64,000 bases of DNA from Impatiens glandulifera (GCF_907164915.1 NC_061863.1:42071382-42135381); one strand, 5' to 3'. Positions 9,391 through 21,825 are shown, numbered from the stretch's first letter. Translations and numbers: made by a program. Notes: a model not told the origin generated them from the sequence alone.

Positions 9391-9575
9391 TACCAAATGC
9401 GAAAAATAACAAATGCGAGAAATACCAAATGCGAGAAATACCAAATACGAGAAATACCAAATGCGAGAAATACATTTCTCGTAATTGAGCCAAATGCGAG
9501 AAATACCAAATGCGAGAAATACATTTCTCGTAATTGAGCCAAATGCGAGAAATACATTTCTCGTAATTGAGCGGA
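9391..9575. repeat. Minisatellite of MULE-2 inner-TIR module
   Basis: Units CAAATGCGAGAAATAC (about 16 bp, several copies) run into three approximately 35-40-bp units of CAAATGCGAGAAATACATTT followed by CTCGTAATTGAGC. The last unit is continuous with the right TIR. Only one copy exists on the left side, so amplification happened at the right end. Confidence 0.85.
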
Positions 9576-9710
9576 AAAATAGGCACGTGAGGGTATTACA
9601 GACTTTTCACAGGACAAAAATACCATTTTTGCCAACTTTATGAACCGTGGGTCTTTTTTGGAATTAGACCTCTCTTATGAGGGCCATTTCATCAAATTTC
9701 CCATTTAAAG

Positions 9711-10739
9711 TGCCGGATGGATTGAAGGAAAAATTATGCACACTACAGCAGGATCATCCGACAGTTTGACGAGAGGAAAAGCCTGGGCTAACCGCAAAAC
9801 TACAAGGAACACAACTTCATTGCTCGTTTCTTGTCATGATGCCAAGCCTCGTCAATTAATATATAGCGGTAACAAACGAAAGCCAAAAGGGTAAAATCAC
9901 ATTGGAGGACGTTATTTCAAATTAGAAGCTAGTATTTGTTTAAATAGAGTGAAAATAGCAAAAAGAAGATCTGAAAGTTCATCAGTTGCAGGTTCGCTGG
10001 AAAATTGTGAAACTCCTCCACCAGAGAGCTTAGTGTTGTTTCGGTCTAGGTTGATAAAAAGCATCATAAAGTTCTAGGAAATTTTGATTTTATATACCTG
10101 TGGTTCTTCTTATCAAAATCTGGTAAATTCGCCTAAATTTGAACTTGACTGAAATATTTAGATTATATCTCCTTCAAGGAGATAATCAAGAACAACCATA
10201 TAATGGATTTGAAAACGTTTTGTGAAAGAAAATTTGAACTATGATGAAGTTTTGAGGATTGTTGAAATATTTTGCAGGTTTTTGTGAATTTTATTTTTTA
10301 ACTTTGGCTAGGGCCCAAATTTGTTGAGTTTTAAATTAATCTAAGACTTGCATTGTGTTCGTATGATGATTTTATGTTGAATCAATTTGAGTCCGCTTTA
10401 ATCATTTGTGTGAATTTTTAAAATAATTGAATTAGGAGTTTTACAGTGGGAGGGTTCTTTCCCATTCTAAATCCAATGTAGAATTCGTTAAAAGCCTTAT
10501 AGCTTAATCTAATCGACTGAAATGAGGATTCATGTTTGGCAGAATGATTAGTCAAAATTTTCTAAAACTCCATTTGAATCTTGGCTTTCTATTGATGCTT
10601 TACCTACAAGTTCTTATTTGGTACGATTCAAGGTTCTTGTAAGCATATAATCCATGAAGAATCGATATCAAACATAATACCAAATGTTGATTTAGAATCG
10701 TGCATGCTAGGTGTTTGATAAAATGTCTAAAAGGGGGTT
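9711..10739. other. Intergenic DNA, nothing recognised
   Basis: The composition is mixed and no long open frame was seen. The first 200 bp are slightly GC-richer and might be an exon relic, but I could not name a protein. Confidence 0.35.
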
Positions 10740-11110
10740 TTTTCCTTAAAAAATGTGTTAATAAAGGGATACAAACTTAAGGGGTGAAGTTTGATCACCC
10801 AACCCTTCTTTCATAAGCCATGCTAACAAGGCATTTAAACCAAGACTCCTTCCCATGCACATCTCAAAATCAAAAGTGGTGATACTCGAGAAAGAGCTTT
10901 CGCGCTTCATCCTCTGTACCCGTTTTAAAAATCAATAAAAATATGTACATGTACAAAAGTATTTTTAACTAGAGTTTCATTTTGGTTCGAAGTTTGGTGA
11001 TACTCGAGAAAGAGCTTTCGCGCTTCATCCTCTGTACCCGTTTTAAAAACGGTATCTACTTATAAACGTAGCTATTGAAAATCAGTTTTTAAAACGGTCT
11101 CTACGCATGA
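10740..11110. repeat. LTR-like DNA with a 52-bp direct repeat
   Basis: A block starting GTGATACTCGAGAAAGAGCT and ending CCCGTTTTAAAA occurs at about 10879 and again at about 10997 (offset about 118 bp), almost identical. The context resembles a gypsy LTR, but no partner LTR or coding domain was found. Confidence 0.5.
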
Positions 11111-13499
11111 GTTTTAACCGATTATTCTTTTGGTCCTAGTCATTTTTCTAGGTTTTAATATTATTTGAAATATTGAAACAACAATATTTAAATGCTAGTA
11201 TTTGTTGAAATCATAAAACATATATCCCAATCATGTTTGATCGAACAAAAAATTTTGAAATAAAAGTTTAAATTTTAGATTTAAAATTTGTTATAGAGCT
11301 TGCTTAATGTTCTTGTTTTGGCCGTGTTCGATGTAAACATCATTTCGAAGCTTTTGGAACAAGAATTAGGCCATGAGATGGCCTAAATCAAAAGTTCCCA
11401 ATTTTTTTCCTTGAAATCATTTTGAAAAATCAATCGTTGTAGAGTTCGATTGATCGGGTTTAGGATTAGGGGTTATGATCACTACATCAAATGGACTTGA
11501 TAGCAACTTACATATGATGTTTTCATGATATGTATCAAAAGATACATGCTTTCAATTTTAATACCAAATGAAGAACACTAGGTGTTCTTAGACCGAGTTT
11601 TCTAGGACCGAGGACCGAGAATCCTCGGTCATGACCAAGATCAAGAACCGAGAAAATTGACCTAGGACTGAGACAAAAGACTTATGTTCTTGAGTTAGGA
11701 CCGAGCCCGATGACTAGTGTTTTTAAGACTAGGACAGATAAATCTGACCGATGATTCTCTAGTTGAATTACTAAAAAAATAATATAATGTTAGTATAAAT
11801 TATCTTTTTATTATGGGTATATTAAATAATAATAACAAATAATTACTTAAAATGTTTAATTAAAAAAAAATTACGAATATATATATTTAAACTACAAGAT
11901 TATTTTTAAAAATATTTGTATTGAGTTAATTAGGAAATAAGTAGACCTACAAAATTTCTTATGAGTCTATATTTTGTTATCATGATTCATGATATTAACT
12001 CACTAGTAATATTGAGACATTATTAAAATTTTAAATATCATGAAAAATTATCTTAAAAAATAAATTATATTTATTATATCATTCCATTATAGTTAAATAT
12101 TGTCATTTTTAAATAAATAAATATAATATATTTTTTAAATAAAAATAATATAATAAATATAAAATTAATATACATGACAACAAACTTATAAATTATAAAT
12201 AAAAATTATAAATTACAAAACAATCTTTTGTTAAGCTTGTTAATACAAAATAAAAAATTAATTGAAATATACTAAATTAAATTGAAAAGGACCAATACAA
12301 AAATAAAAAGTTAGTCTAAAATAAATGTGTAAGTATGTTGATACAGTAAACCTAAGACTTTTATTTTTAATTTAACTCAACTAACATAAATTAAATAAAT
12401 AATTAATAATAATTGGTTGGGCTTGAGCTACCGATGCAAAAATTTTATATAGACAATTGGTCTAAATTATATAAAATAAACATCTCTTGGGCTGGATCAT
12501 ATGTGGATTGTTGTAACCTGATATTCAAGAAGACTCAATTTTCAAATCCTCAAATACACCTCTCTATTCTAACTCAAAATATTTTATGTGGCCTAATTGA
12601 TATTAACAAACACCCAAGCTGTTTGAGGTGATCAAATTAAAAATGGTTAAAATCATATCATTCCTCAAGTCCGACATGATTCATTATAGGATTAGATCTC
12701 AACTGAATTAGGTTAGAATTTTGAATCTAAATTTAAGTTCTAAAACTATCACTCTCTCCTTACCATGGAGATGCAATGAATGAATTTCATAAGAAGTCAA
12801 GTCTAAGTTGTAATGAATGAATTCCATAAGAAGGAACTCGGGACCAAAAAAATACTATTATACTTGAAGTCTCACTCAATTTGAGTTGAAATAATTGGGC
12901 CTCATCCTTATTTAATATGTCTACAAGCCTCTTTATATAAAATTCTTTAACTTTCAACTTGTGTAATTCTAAATAATAAGACTAAAATGTAAATACTTTC
13001 TTTCTCATTTTTTAGTTTTTACTTTTCTCTAGTGACCGAGGCCCAAAACCAAATCAAAACAATATTGGGCCTTGTTTGATTTTGGATTGAAACGGTATCC
13101 TTACAAATTAACTCAATCTTGTACTATAATTAATTCATACAGAAATGTTTTAAAAATAAATTTGGAATCATTCAATAAAATCCATCTATGTAATACATAT
13201 ATTATATATATAAGTATATGCACTAAACTCATAGTGACTAGTTTGTGTTGGACATTCTAGAAAAAACATTTGGAAATTGATTTATTAAAAAAAAGGTTTT
13301 AGATCTTTTGCATAATTCACATATTTCAGGGTTGATCCAAGCATCAAAATTTGGATATTTATAGACAATGATTAACAAATATTTACTTTTCTTTTGTTTC
13401 TACCTATGAATTGAACAAAAAAGAATAAATGAGTATTAGTATTTTTTGTTCAAATAAAAATGAAATAAACAATTATAATTCAATAGGGTTGAATAAAAA
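11111..13499. other. AT-rich intergenic DNA, no gene recognised
   Basis: Short open frames (for example 12413-12631 and 13072-13260) have no recognisable motif and look random. 11590-11770 repeats the motif GGACCGAG/GACCGAGA several times, a loose low-copy repeat. Confidence 0.4.
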
Positions 13500-14081
13500 T
13501 TTGATTAGAATTTCAAAGTTATTATTGATTTTTTTAGAGGTAGGCTAAAACAATTTTGTTACATTTGTTTACATTATCATTAATATAATAATACATTTAA
13601 CTATCATAAAAACTTAAAAATTTTTATATAATGATTTTATATAATTAAAAATATTGAAAATTTTGTTTGAATAAATTAGTTAGAATAATAATACATTTCA
13701 GATGAATAAATATTTGTTCTAATTAAAATTGAGATTGTATTTAATATTAAAATTCTTAAATAAAATAATATCCTTGTTTTATTTTAGAAAGACAATATTT
13801 AATACAATTAAAAATTTATTGATCATTTCTCTCATATTCAATATAACAATTTTATTTTGAAAGTCAATATTTAAATAAATGTGATAATGAACGTGATAAT
13901 TAAGAGACAATAAAAACGGTATGTTCTTTAGCTTTTTCATTTGATTTGCTGATCCACTCCATGTTTGAGAGATAAACATTAGTTTATTTTTAATTTTTTT
14001 TATTTTACTAACAAATAACAGTTCACTTTTAAACTATAAAAAATTAAAAAACTTCTAATTTAGTACAAACAAACTTTGGAT

Positions 14082-14157
14082 GGAGGAGGAGGAGGAGGAG
14101 GAGGAGGAGGAGGAGGAGGAGGAGGAGGAGGAGGAGGAGGAGGAGGAGGAGGAGGAG
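14082..14157 (+). repeat. (GGA)n microsatellite
   Basis: About 25 uninterrupted GGA units within satellite A. On the minus strand it reads as CCT, that is proline in one frame or leucine in another. Confidence 0.95.
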
Positions 14158-15010
14158 AAAAAAAACAATTAAGAACAGGATTGGATTAAGTATATTCATT
14201 TTGTGTTTAGAATGATCAAAACCATACGGTTGCATTTGTGGAGAATTCGACATTGAAGATTGTTTGAGAGATGAGAAAAAAAACTGAGAAGCTTCTTGTT
14301 TAATGGTTAATGTTCATCGGAGAGAGAGCATTCAGATGATGGAAATGGGTATCATGTCTTTGGATGCCTTTTTATGCTAGGCCCCGTTTGGCTTGGTATA
14401 TAAATATTTCTCTTTAATATTCATTAACAAAATAATTAAATAGGGTTATATATTAAACAAGTTTATTTTGTTCCGATGGTATTGTAGATAGACTTTATAA
14501 GGTAGGTCAGATTATCAAACCCTGGTCTCCACTTATTTTTATTTATTTGGTCTCCACTTTTTTATTTATTTTAAAATTACATTTATATAATTGATAATAA
14601 TTTAATTCAAAACAAGTTAAATTAGTTTGATTGGTTTATTTAAATATACTGATATATTATTATTGTTCATTTCTCTCATAATCAATATAATAATTTTATT
14701 TTGATTTGAAAGTCAATATTTAAATGAATGTGATAATTAAGAGGCAACAAAGGCGGTATGTTCTTCAGCTTTTTCATTTGGTTTGCTGATCCACTCCATG
14801 TTTGAGAAACAAACATGAGTTTATTTTTATTTTATTTTTATTTTACTAACAAGTAACTTATTCACTTTTAAACTATAAAAAATTAAAAAACTTCTAATCT
14901 AGTATAAACAAACTTTTCACTCAATTTTATTCAACTTACTATTTCAGTCATAATCATATTCTCTATTTTTCTTTCATAAAAAAAAAAGTGAAACACAAAC
15001 CCAATCCAAC

Positions 15011-15099
15011 GGAGGAGGAGGAGGAGGAGGAGGAGGAGGAGGAGGAGGAGGAGGAGGAGGAGGAGGAGGAGGAGGAGGAGGAGGAAGAGGAGGAGAAGA
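15011..15099 (+). repeat. (GGA)n microsatellite
   Basis: About 29 GGA units with one GAA-type interruption near the right end, in satellite A. Confidence 0.95.
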
Positions 15100-15424
15100 A
15101 AAAAAACAATTGAGAACAAGATTGGATTTAGTATATTCATTTTGTGTTTAGAATGATCAAAACCATTATAACATGTTGAAGTCATGTTTTGCTAACGAAG
15201 TAACGTGATCACTTTCAAACCATATAAATTTAAAAAACTTCTTATTTTGTACAAATAAACTTTTTACCCATTTTTATTTAATTGGCTATTTTCACTCAAT
15301 CAAAATCATATTTTCTATCACATGTTTTTCTTTCTTTTAACCGTAAACTATACTCTACTAACCTTATTTGAAACGATTCAGATCTAATTTGAACCCAAAA
15401 AAAGTTTTTTTTTTTAACTTTCTC

Positions 15425-15429
<5 letters not shown>

Positions 15430-15505
<76 letters not shown>
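15430..15505. repeat. (TA)n microsatellite
   Basis: About 37 TA units. Sister satellite A units have only 4-12, so this copy expanded locally. Confidence 0.95.
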
Positions 15506-15509
<4 letters not shown>

Positions 15510-16083
15510 AAGAAATTGAAACTATAACTTTTATTTAAATTCAGTATTATATATGTGGTAAGGTTTAAAAACATAATGATTAAAATACTTAAATATACAA
15601 TAATGATAAATTGTAGGGAGATTAAAATGGAGTTATAGTGTAAATAAATTATAAAGATTATGTTAGGTGAGAAAAAGTTGAGGAAGAAGACAAATTAATA
15701 TGATATATAGCAATATTGAATGGAATAAAAAAAATATCCATTAAATAGAATATGTACTTTAATTTATATATTAACTTCCGTGACTTCAATTAATATGAGT
15801 TTGAGATTAAGAATGGTTACTAATTTCTGGGGATTGTTTTGGTCATTTTTCTGTTTTTGATCGATCTTAAATAAGTTATTGATATCATATTATTTTTATT
15901 TTAAAATTATTTTGGTTATCGTTAATTTGGTTTGATTCTAAAAAAATATCCATTAACTAGAAGATGTATTTTAAAATATATAGGAGGAGGAGGAGGAGGA
16001 GGAAGAGGAGGAGAAAAAAAAACAATTGAGAATATGATTGGATTTAGTATATTCATTTTGTGTTTAGAATGATCAAAACCATT

Positions 16084-16850
16084 GTAATAAATTTTTTTAG
16101 TACTCTTGATGTATAAGTAGATTGATGGACAAGAATTCCATTATCTAAATGCTCAACTTTCAAGCTAAGACATAACTTTGTTTTTCCCTGATTTTTCATC
16201 TCAAATTCTTTCTTAAGATAACTATTTGTTTCAGATAGTTCATCAGTAGTTCCAATAATATTCAAATCTTCAACATAAATTTTAATTAATACAAATTGTG
16301 ATCCAGATCTTTTAATAAACACACATGAACATATTGGATAATTTTGAAATTCATTCTTTAATAAATATTCACTAAGACGTTTATACCACATACGTCTAGA
16401 TTGTTTCAATCCATATAGATATCTCATAATTTAACAGAGTAAAGGTCTCGACAATCTGAATTAAATGCTTCTAGCATTTTAAATCCTTTAGAGAGTTTTA
16501 TGTATATGTTATTATCAAGGGAGCCATATAAATATGTTGCAACAACATCCATTAATCTCATCTACAATTTCTCGTGTATTGATAAACTTATCAGATATCT
16601 AAATATTGTTGCATCCACCACAAGAGAATATATTTCCTCATAATCAATACCAGGTCTCTACGAGAATCTTTGGGCAACAAGTCATGCCTTATATCAGACA
16701 ATTTTATTTTTCTCATTTCATTTTTTATAAACACCCATTTATAACCGATCGGTTTAATACCTTCAGGGGTACGGACGATAGGTCCAAAAATTTTATGATT
16801 TGCGACTGATTTTATTTCAGCTTCAACGCATCTTTCTAGTTTGGCCAATC
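16084..16850 (-). pseudogene. Copia A reverse transcriptase, N-terminal half
   Basis: Minus-strand pieces cover 16848-16591 (AEIKSVANHKIFGPIVRTPEG, then GYKWVF) and 16590-16084, which reads TYLYGSLDNNIY, YLYGLKQS and FVLIKIYVEDLNIIGT. The catalytic motif is YVED and not the usual YVDD, so a catalytic Asp is changed. Frames are broken by several shifts. The protein stops mid-domain at HQSTYTSRVLKKF, where the satellite begins. Confidence 0.78.
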
Positions 16851-17060
16851 ATTTCTCCGTCTGCATTCTTCTACAGACTTTGGTTCATGATCCTCATATT
16901 CTTTAACAACATCGCATGCTATAGCATATGCAAAATTTTCATCGACGTCGATTTTATCTCGATTCCATCTTTTTCCAGTCAAAACATAGTTTATAGAGAT
17001 CTCTTCATTTTCAGGTACATGTGATTCCTCTAGAATTATTTTTTCAATGAATGGATACTC

Positions 17061-18216
17061 TTATAGAGTAATTGTTTCCTCAATTTGATCCATTACTTCT
17101 TTTCTTTTACGAAGATTTTTATCTTTAGAACCGAGTAGTCTACCACGCTTCATTTGCATTTTAGGCTCGTTAGCAGTAGTGGGTTGTCCTTTAAGGACAT
17201 GAACCTTAATTGATGCATTTGCAACTGGAATATAAGATTTTGTAATTTTTTTAGGATGAGTAGAAGCATTTGGCAATTGATTTGCTAAATTTTGCAAGTG
17301 AATGATTTTCTGAACTTCAAGTTCAGATTTCTTTGTACGAGGATCGTAGTGAGCTAATGATAACTCACGCCAGATTATTTCCTTTTCCAACTGCTTATTT
17401 TCCCCTTTCAATGTTGGAAATATCATTTCATTAAAATGACAGTCGGCAAACCGTGTCGTGAATGAGTCACCCGTCAATGGCTCAAGATATTTAATTATAG
17501 ACAGTGATTCATATCCAACATATATCCCCAACCTCCTTTGAGGTCCCATCTTTGTGCGTTGTGGTGGAGCAACTGGCACATATACCGCACATCCGAAAAT
17601 TCTTAGATGGGAAATATTTGGTTCCTAACCATAAACCATTTCAAAAGGGGAGACCTCATTATAATGTGTAGGTCTGATACGAATTAATGTTGCTGCATGT
17701 AAAATAGCATGTCCCCAAGCTTGTATTGGAAGTTTCGTTTTCATAAGCAATGGTCTTGCCATTAGTTGAAGACGTTTTATCAATGACTCTACAAGGCCAT
17801 TTTGTGTGTGAACATTTGCTACTAGATGTTCAACACTTATCCCAATTGATATACAATAACTATTAAAAGCTTGGGAGGTAAATTCTCCAGCATTATCAAA
17901 ACAAATAGATTTAATTAAATAGTCCGGGAAGTGAGCTCGTAATTTCACAATTTGAGCAAGCAATCTTGCAAATGCTTGATTACGAGTTGATAATAAACAC
18001 ACACATGACCATCTTGTTGATGCGCCAATTAATACCATAAAATATTTGAATGGTCCACATGGTGGATGAATAGGCCCACATATGTCACCTTGTATTATTT
18101 CAAGAAATTTCAAGGGTTCAGTCCTAATTTTTGATGGTGATGGCCTTATTATTAACATCCCTTGTGAACAAGTAGCACAAGAAAATTCATTGGGTAGAAA
18201 AATCTTTTGGTTTTTC
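17061..18216 (-). pseudogene. Copia A integrase fragment
   Basis: Minus-strand frames 18216-17625 and 17579-17061 read through LPNEFSCATCSQG (end of the zinc-binding region), GDICGPIHPPCGPFKYFMVL (first catalytic Asp), SICFDNAGEFTSQAFNSYC (second Asp) and HVHTQNGLVESLIKRLQL (catalytic Glu region). The C-terminal part VGYESLSIIKYLEPLTGD and EVQKIIHLQNLANQLP follows. The frames are separated by a stop near 17620. The integrase core triad is visible, but the histidine pair of the zinc finger is missing because the element is cut at its right edge. Confidence 0.8.
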
Positions 18217-18245
18217 AGGGAGCCAACGGCAATAGAGTATGGCAC

Positions 18246-19037
18246 TCACGACATGTAATCATCATCACTATCTGACTGTGGTGACAAAGAAGACGAAAGT
18301 CTAAAATGAGCAGTTAGTGGAGTACTTACTGGCTTGGCACTTTGCATGTTAAACCTACTAAGAACTTTCTCTATGTGCCTCTTTTGATTTATGTACAATT
18401 TATCAGCCAATCGATCTCTAAGAATCTCCATTCCAAACATCTTCTTTGCTGCACCTAAATCTTTCATCTCAAACTCACTACTCAACTGTGCTTTCACCTT
18501 TCTGACATCTCTATGATCTTTGGTGGCAATTAGCATATCGTTAACATACAATAACAGGTAAACGAACGACCCATCATCACATACTTTAAAGTAGACACAA
18601 TTATCGTAACTACTCCTCCTGAAATCATGAGTGGTCATAAATGTATCAAATCTCTTGTACCATTGCCTCGGTGACTGTTTCAAACCATAAAGAGAATTTT
18701 TTAGCTGACATACGTAGTCCTCCTTTCCTAAGGCTACGAATTCCTCTCGTTGTTGTATGTAGATTTCTTCCTCAAGTTCTCCGTGTAAGAATGTAGTTTT
18801 TACATATAGCTGCTAAGGCTCAAGATCGTGGAATGCCACAATACCTAGTAAAGCCCGAATAGAACTATGATTCATAACTGGAGAAAATACATCAGTAAAA
18901 TCAATACCTGGAGTTTGACTATATCCTTTTGCAACAAGTCTGGCCTTATACCTGACTTCTTCAACTCCTAGTGTACCTTCCTTTCTCTTATACACCCACT
19001 TGCAGCTAACAACCTTCTTGCTCTTTGGTAGTTTCAC
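18246..19037 (-). pseudogene. Copia B1 reverse transcriptase (partial)
   Basis: 19037-18813 reads KLPKSKKVVSCKWVYKRKEG and VRYKARLVAKGYSQTPGIDF. After a damaged stretch, 18683-18246 reads [18 protein letters not shown] and LLLYVNDMLIATK, then STPLTAHFRLSS. The catalytic box is YVND instead of YVDD. The domain passes in frame through 'PYSIAVGSL' directly into Copia A integrase. Confidence 0.82.
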
Positions 19038-20185
19038 TAGATCTCATGTAGCATTTTTGTGAAGCGATTCTATCTCTTCCTGCATAGCAATCATCCACAT
19101 ACCAGGGTTTTTGCAGGAAACTTCCTCTGAATACGTCGCAGGTTCTTCTTCTTAATCAATCTCTTCAGCCACATTTAATGCATACGCAACTAAATCAGCC
19201 TCTGCATATCTCTGAGGGCATCTAATTTCTCTACGAGGCCATTTTTTAGCAATTGAATGTTATGGAGGTGCTTTTGAGGAGCTAGAACCATCCATAGAAA
19301 CTGGAATAGACCATGGAGTTTGCTCTAGTATAGGTTTCAACCCAATCTCAAGCTCCACCTCAATACTTGACTTTTGTTGATTTCCTTCGGAGGGAGTTGA
19401 AGACGGAGACCCCTGAAGCATGCTAGTCTCATCAAAAACATCTCTACTGATGACGACTTTACTAGTCTCAGGACACCACAACTTGTATCCCTTCACACCT
19501 TGCTTGAACCCTATGAATACACATTTCACCGAACGAGGCTCTAACTTCCCATTATCCACATGAGAATACGCAGGACATCCGGAAATTTTTAAATCAGAAT
19601 AACTAACAGGAGAACCATTCCATACCTCTTGTGGAGTTTTCTTATCAATAGCAATCGAAGGAGAGCGATTAACGAGATTACATGCGTATGCAGCGGTCTC
19701 AGCCCAAAATGACATCGGTAGCCCAGCATTAAGGCGCATACAACGTACCTTTTCCATCAAAGTCCTATTTATCCTCTCTATAACTCCATTCTATTGAGGA
19801 TTATGTCGAACTGTATGATGCCTCACAATACCTTCAGTTCTATATAAAGTTTAAACTCATTAGAACAAAACTCTAAATCGTTATCAGTTCGGAGATGCTT
19901 CACTTGCCTCCATGTCTTCTTCTCAATCATTAACTTTCAATCTTCAAAGGTAGAAAACACGTCACACTTTTGTTTAAAAAAGAATGCCAAAACCTTCCTA
20001 GAGAAACCATCTATAATAGTCAACATATAGAACGCACCACCTTGAGATGGTACTCTAAAAGACCCCCACAAATCAGAATGAATGTAGTCTAGCGTCCCCT
20101 TTTTATTATGAATACCAACCGAGAACCTAAATCTTTTATGCTTACCAAAAACACAGTGTTCACAAAACTTCAGCTTTGTAATACC
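19038..20185 (-). pseudogene. Copia B1 integrase
   Basis: The frame 19760-19260 reads MMEKVRCMRLNAGLPMSFWA, ACNLVNRSPS and VKCVFIGFKQGVKGYKLW. The region 20185-19761 holds the zinc-finger end (FCEHCVFGK) and catalytic segments in broken frames. The integrase is inactive. Confidence 0.8.
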
Positions 20186-21515
20186 CTACACATCAAGAAT
20201 CCCTCTATTGTTCAATTCGATCATGTCATTCTCACTCATGTGACCTAGACACATGTGCCATAATCTCGTAGCATCGGAATCAGACATAGACGAACTAGTG
20301 ACAGTTTTCCTAAGTCCCTTCATCACAACAAGAGACCCATTGCTGACCGTCACAACTCCACCTTCACCGGTGTATTTGTACTCTTTAGAATCAAGAATAC
20401 TCAATGAGATCAGATTTTTCTTCATGTCAGGAACGTGCCTTACATCACCAAGTGTTCGAATAGTGCCATCAAATATTTTAAATTTAACTGTACCAATACC
20501 AGCAATTCTTCAAGATGCATTATTGCCCATCACAACGGTACTTCTAAAAACCACTTCATATGTAGAGAATCAGTCTCAATTAGAAGATATATGAAACGTA
20601 CATCCATAATCAAGAATCCATTCGTTGCTCTATTTTGAATCAATATCAGACGTAACGAGGAGTTCTCCATCATTGTACTTTTCAGCAACATCAGCTTCGC
20701 CATATTTCTCTGGTTGATTGCTCTTATGATCCTCACCAGCCCTCTTATTCTTATTCTGTAACTTATAACACTCATCAACAATATGGCTTTTCTTCTTGCA
20801 GTACCTACACGTCTTATCCATGTTCTTGGATTTTGACCTACCACGATTATTGCTGCTAGAATACCTCGTTTACTATTTGTCTCGTGCAACAAGGCCTTCA
20901 GCCATGTTATCTGAACTAACGAGTTTATGCATCTTCTCTTTAAAGAAGAGTGCATCATAAACCTCATCCAGAGTCAAAGTCTCATGACTATAGAGAATAG
21001 TATCTCTAAAATTAGCATATGAAGGAGGTAGTGAACACAATAATATCATACCTAAATCTTCTTCATCGTACTTAACCTTCATAGATTCCAAATTAGAGAC
21101 TATTTTTTTAAAAACAGTTTAGTGATTTTCTAAAGACATACCTTGGGAATACAGGCGTTGCTTCAAGTGTAGCTTGTTAGTCAGAGTTTTCGTCCTACAC
21201 AATTGCTCTAATCTCAGCCAGAGCGCAGCAACTGATTTTTCCTTCAAACAATCTTGAGAAGAATCTGATTCGATAGATGCAGATAAATCTAAGATAGAGC
21301 CTTACGATCCGTTTGTTTCTTTTCTTCATCAGTCCATGAAGACAGCATATTGTCAGCGCCAAATATCGCATCTTCCAAATCCATCTATGCCAAAATAGCT
21401 CGCATCTTCACTTTCCATTACGAAAATCTGGTGTTACGATCCAGCAGTAGAATATTGTACTTCATAGTGGTCATGACAAAAAATAAAACAAACAAACTTG
21501 GCTCTAATACCAATT
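20186..21515 (-). pseudogene. Copia B1 gag, protease and pre-integrase
   Basis: 21091-20873 reads MESMKVKYDEEDLGMILLCS and SYANFRDTILYSHETLTLDE, a UBN2-type gag domain. 20821-20630 gives the zinc knuckle CRYCKKKSHIVDEC. 20425-20186 gives RLWHMCLGHMSEND, with the integrase HxxxH. The frame ends at the TAG after GILDV (about 20190), a stop that Copia B2 shares at the same codon. Confidence 0.8.
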
Positions 21516-21825
21516 TGTTAGAATCAAACCAAAATAAACGATAATAAATGTGAAAAAGAAAAATGAACGACAAGAATTACGTGGAAAACCCTTACGGGTC
21601 AAAAACAACGGGTAGAAAAAAAGGTTTCAATATATCGAAGATTGTACAAATTTTGGTGGACAACATAAAACTGGATAAGAGAAAAGACGGTTGTATTCTC
21701 TATATATTGTCTAACCCTAAAATACAATGTAAATTAAAAGTGGCTAGACCCATTAAGTCTACAGGTCCATACAGTGCGGGCAAATCCCGCTGGCCCAACA
21801 CGAATTCGGGCCATAAACTCTAACA
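21516..21825 (-). repeat. Copia B1 5' LTR
   Basis: 310 bp, TGTTAGAATC at one end and CTCTAACA at the other, about 85-90% like the B2 LTRs by eye. A degenerate initiator-Met primer-binding site (GGCTCTAATACCA on plus) lies directly left at 21500-21512. Confidence 0.9.

Larger units (their letters stand above)
6532..9702. mobile_element. Pack-MULE carrying uL14 and caleosin genes (MULE-2)
   Basis: Inverted repeats of about 165 bp (6532 to about 6697 and about 9537 to 9702) begin GGGAAATTTGATGAAATG. They match the ends of MULE-1 in the first 17 bases and in overall layout. The perfect 8-bp target duplication is ATTTAAAG (6524-6531 and 9703-9710). No transposase sequence was seen. The payload is two host genes in convergent orientation, uL14/RPL23 on plus and caleosin on minus, both with introns. 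Capture was therefore at DNA level and not from mRNA. Only 75 bp separate this element from MULE-1. Confidence 0.9.
13500..16083. repeat. Satellite A, left block
   Basis: Long units share four landmarks in order. These are CAGCTTTTTCATTTG followed by TTTGCTGATCCACTCC (13930 and 14770), a GGA microsatellite, ACAATTGAGAACAGGATTGG, and TTTGTGTTTAGAATGATC. The third unit continues through TAACATGTTGAAGTCA, a long TA tract and a 3' segment ending at 15960, then a further GGA tract (15983-16012). The block is cut at 16083 by the Copia chimera just after GATCAAAACCATT. The same family resumes at 28756. Confidence 0.8.
16084..18216 (-). mobile_element. Copia fragment A (integrase to mid-RT), both ends lost
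   Basis: This is a piece of a Ty1/copia element distinct from the Copia B elements in this window. It has lost its LTRs, gag, protease, RT end and RNase H. It ends abruptly inside the RT at the satellite A border (16083/16084). On the other side it is joined to Copia B at 18216/18217. No target duplication surrounds it, which points to illegitimate recombination or template switching and not insertion. Confidence 0.8.
18217..21825 (-). mobile_element. Copia B copy 1, truncated Tnt1/Tork-like element
   Basis: This is closely related to the complete copy at 55845-60525. It has the 5' LTR (21516-21825), a primer-binding site, gag, protease, integrase and half the RT. It lacks the RT tail, RNase H and 3' LTR because it is joined to Copia A in mid-RT at 18216/18217. 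Many frames are broken. No target duplication can be tested because one LTR is absent. Confidence 0.85.

Noticed and set aside
9384..9635. Overlapping frames near the MULE-2 right end
   Set aside because: They are produced by the CGAGAAATAC minisatellite and the TIR.
12413..13260. Two small plus-strand frames
   Set aside because: No motif, no promoter or splice context, and AT-rich random composition.
14044..15185. Long poly-leucine or poly-proline frames over GGA tracts
   Set aside because: They are translations of a microsatellite in different frames, without conserved flanking protein sequence.
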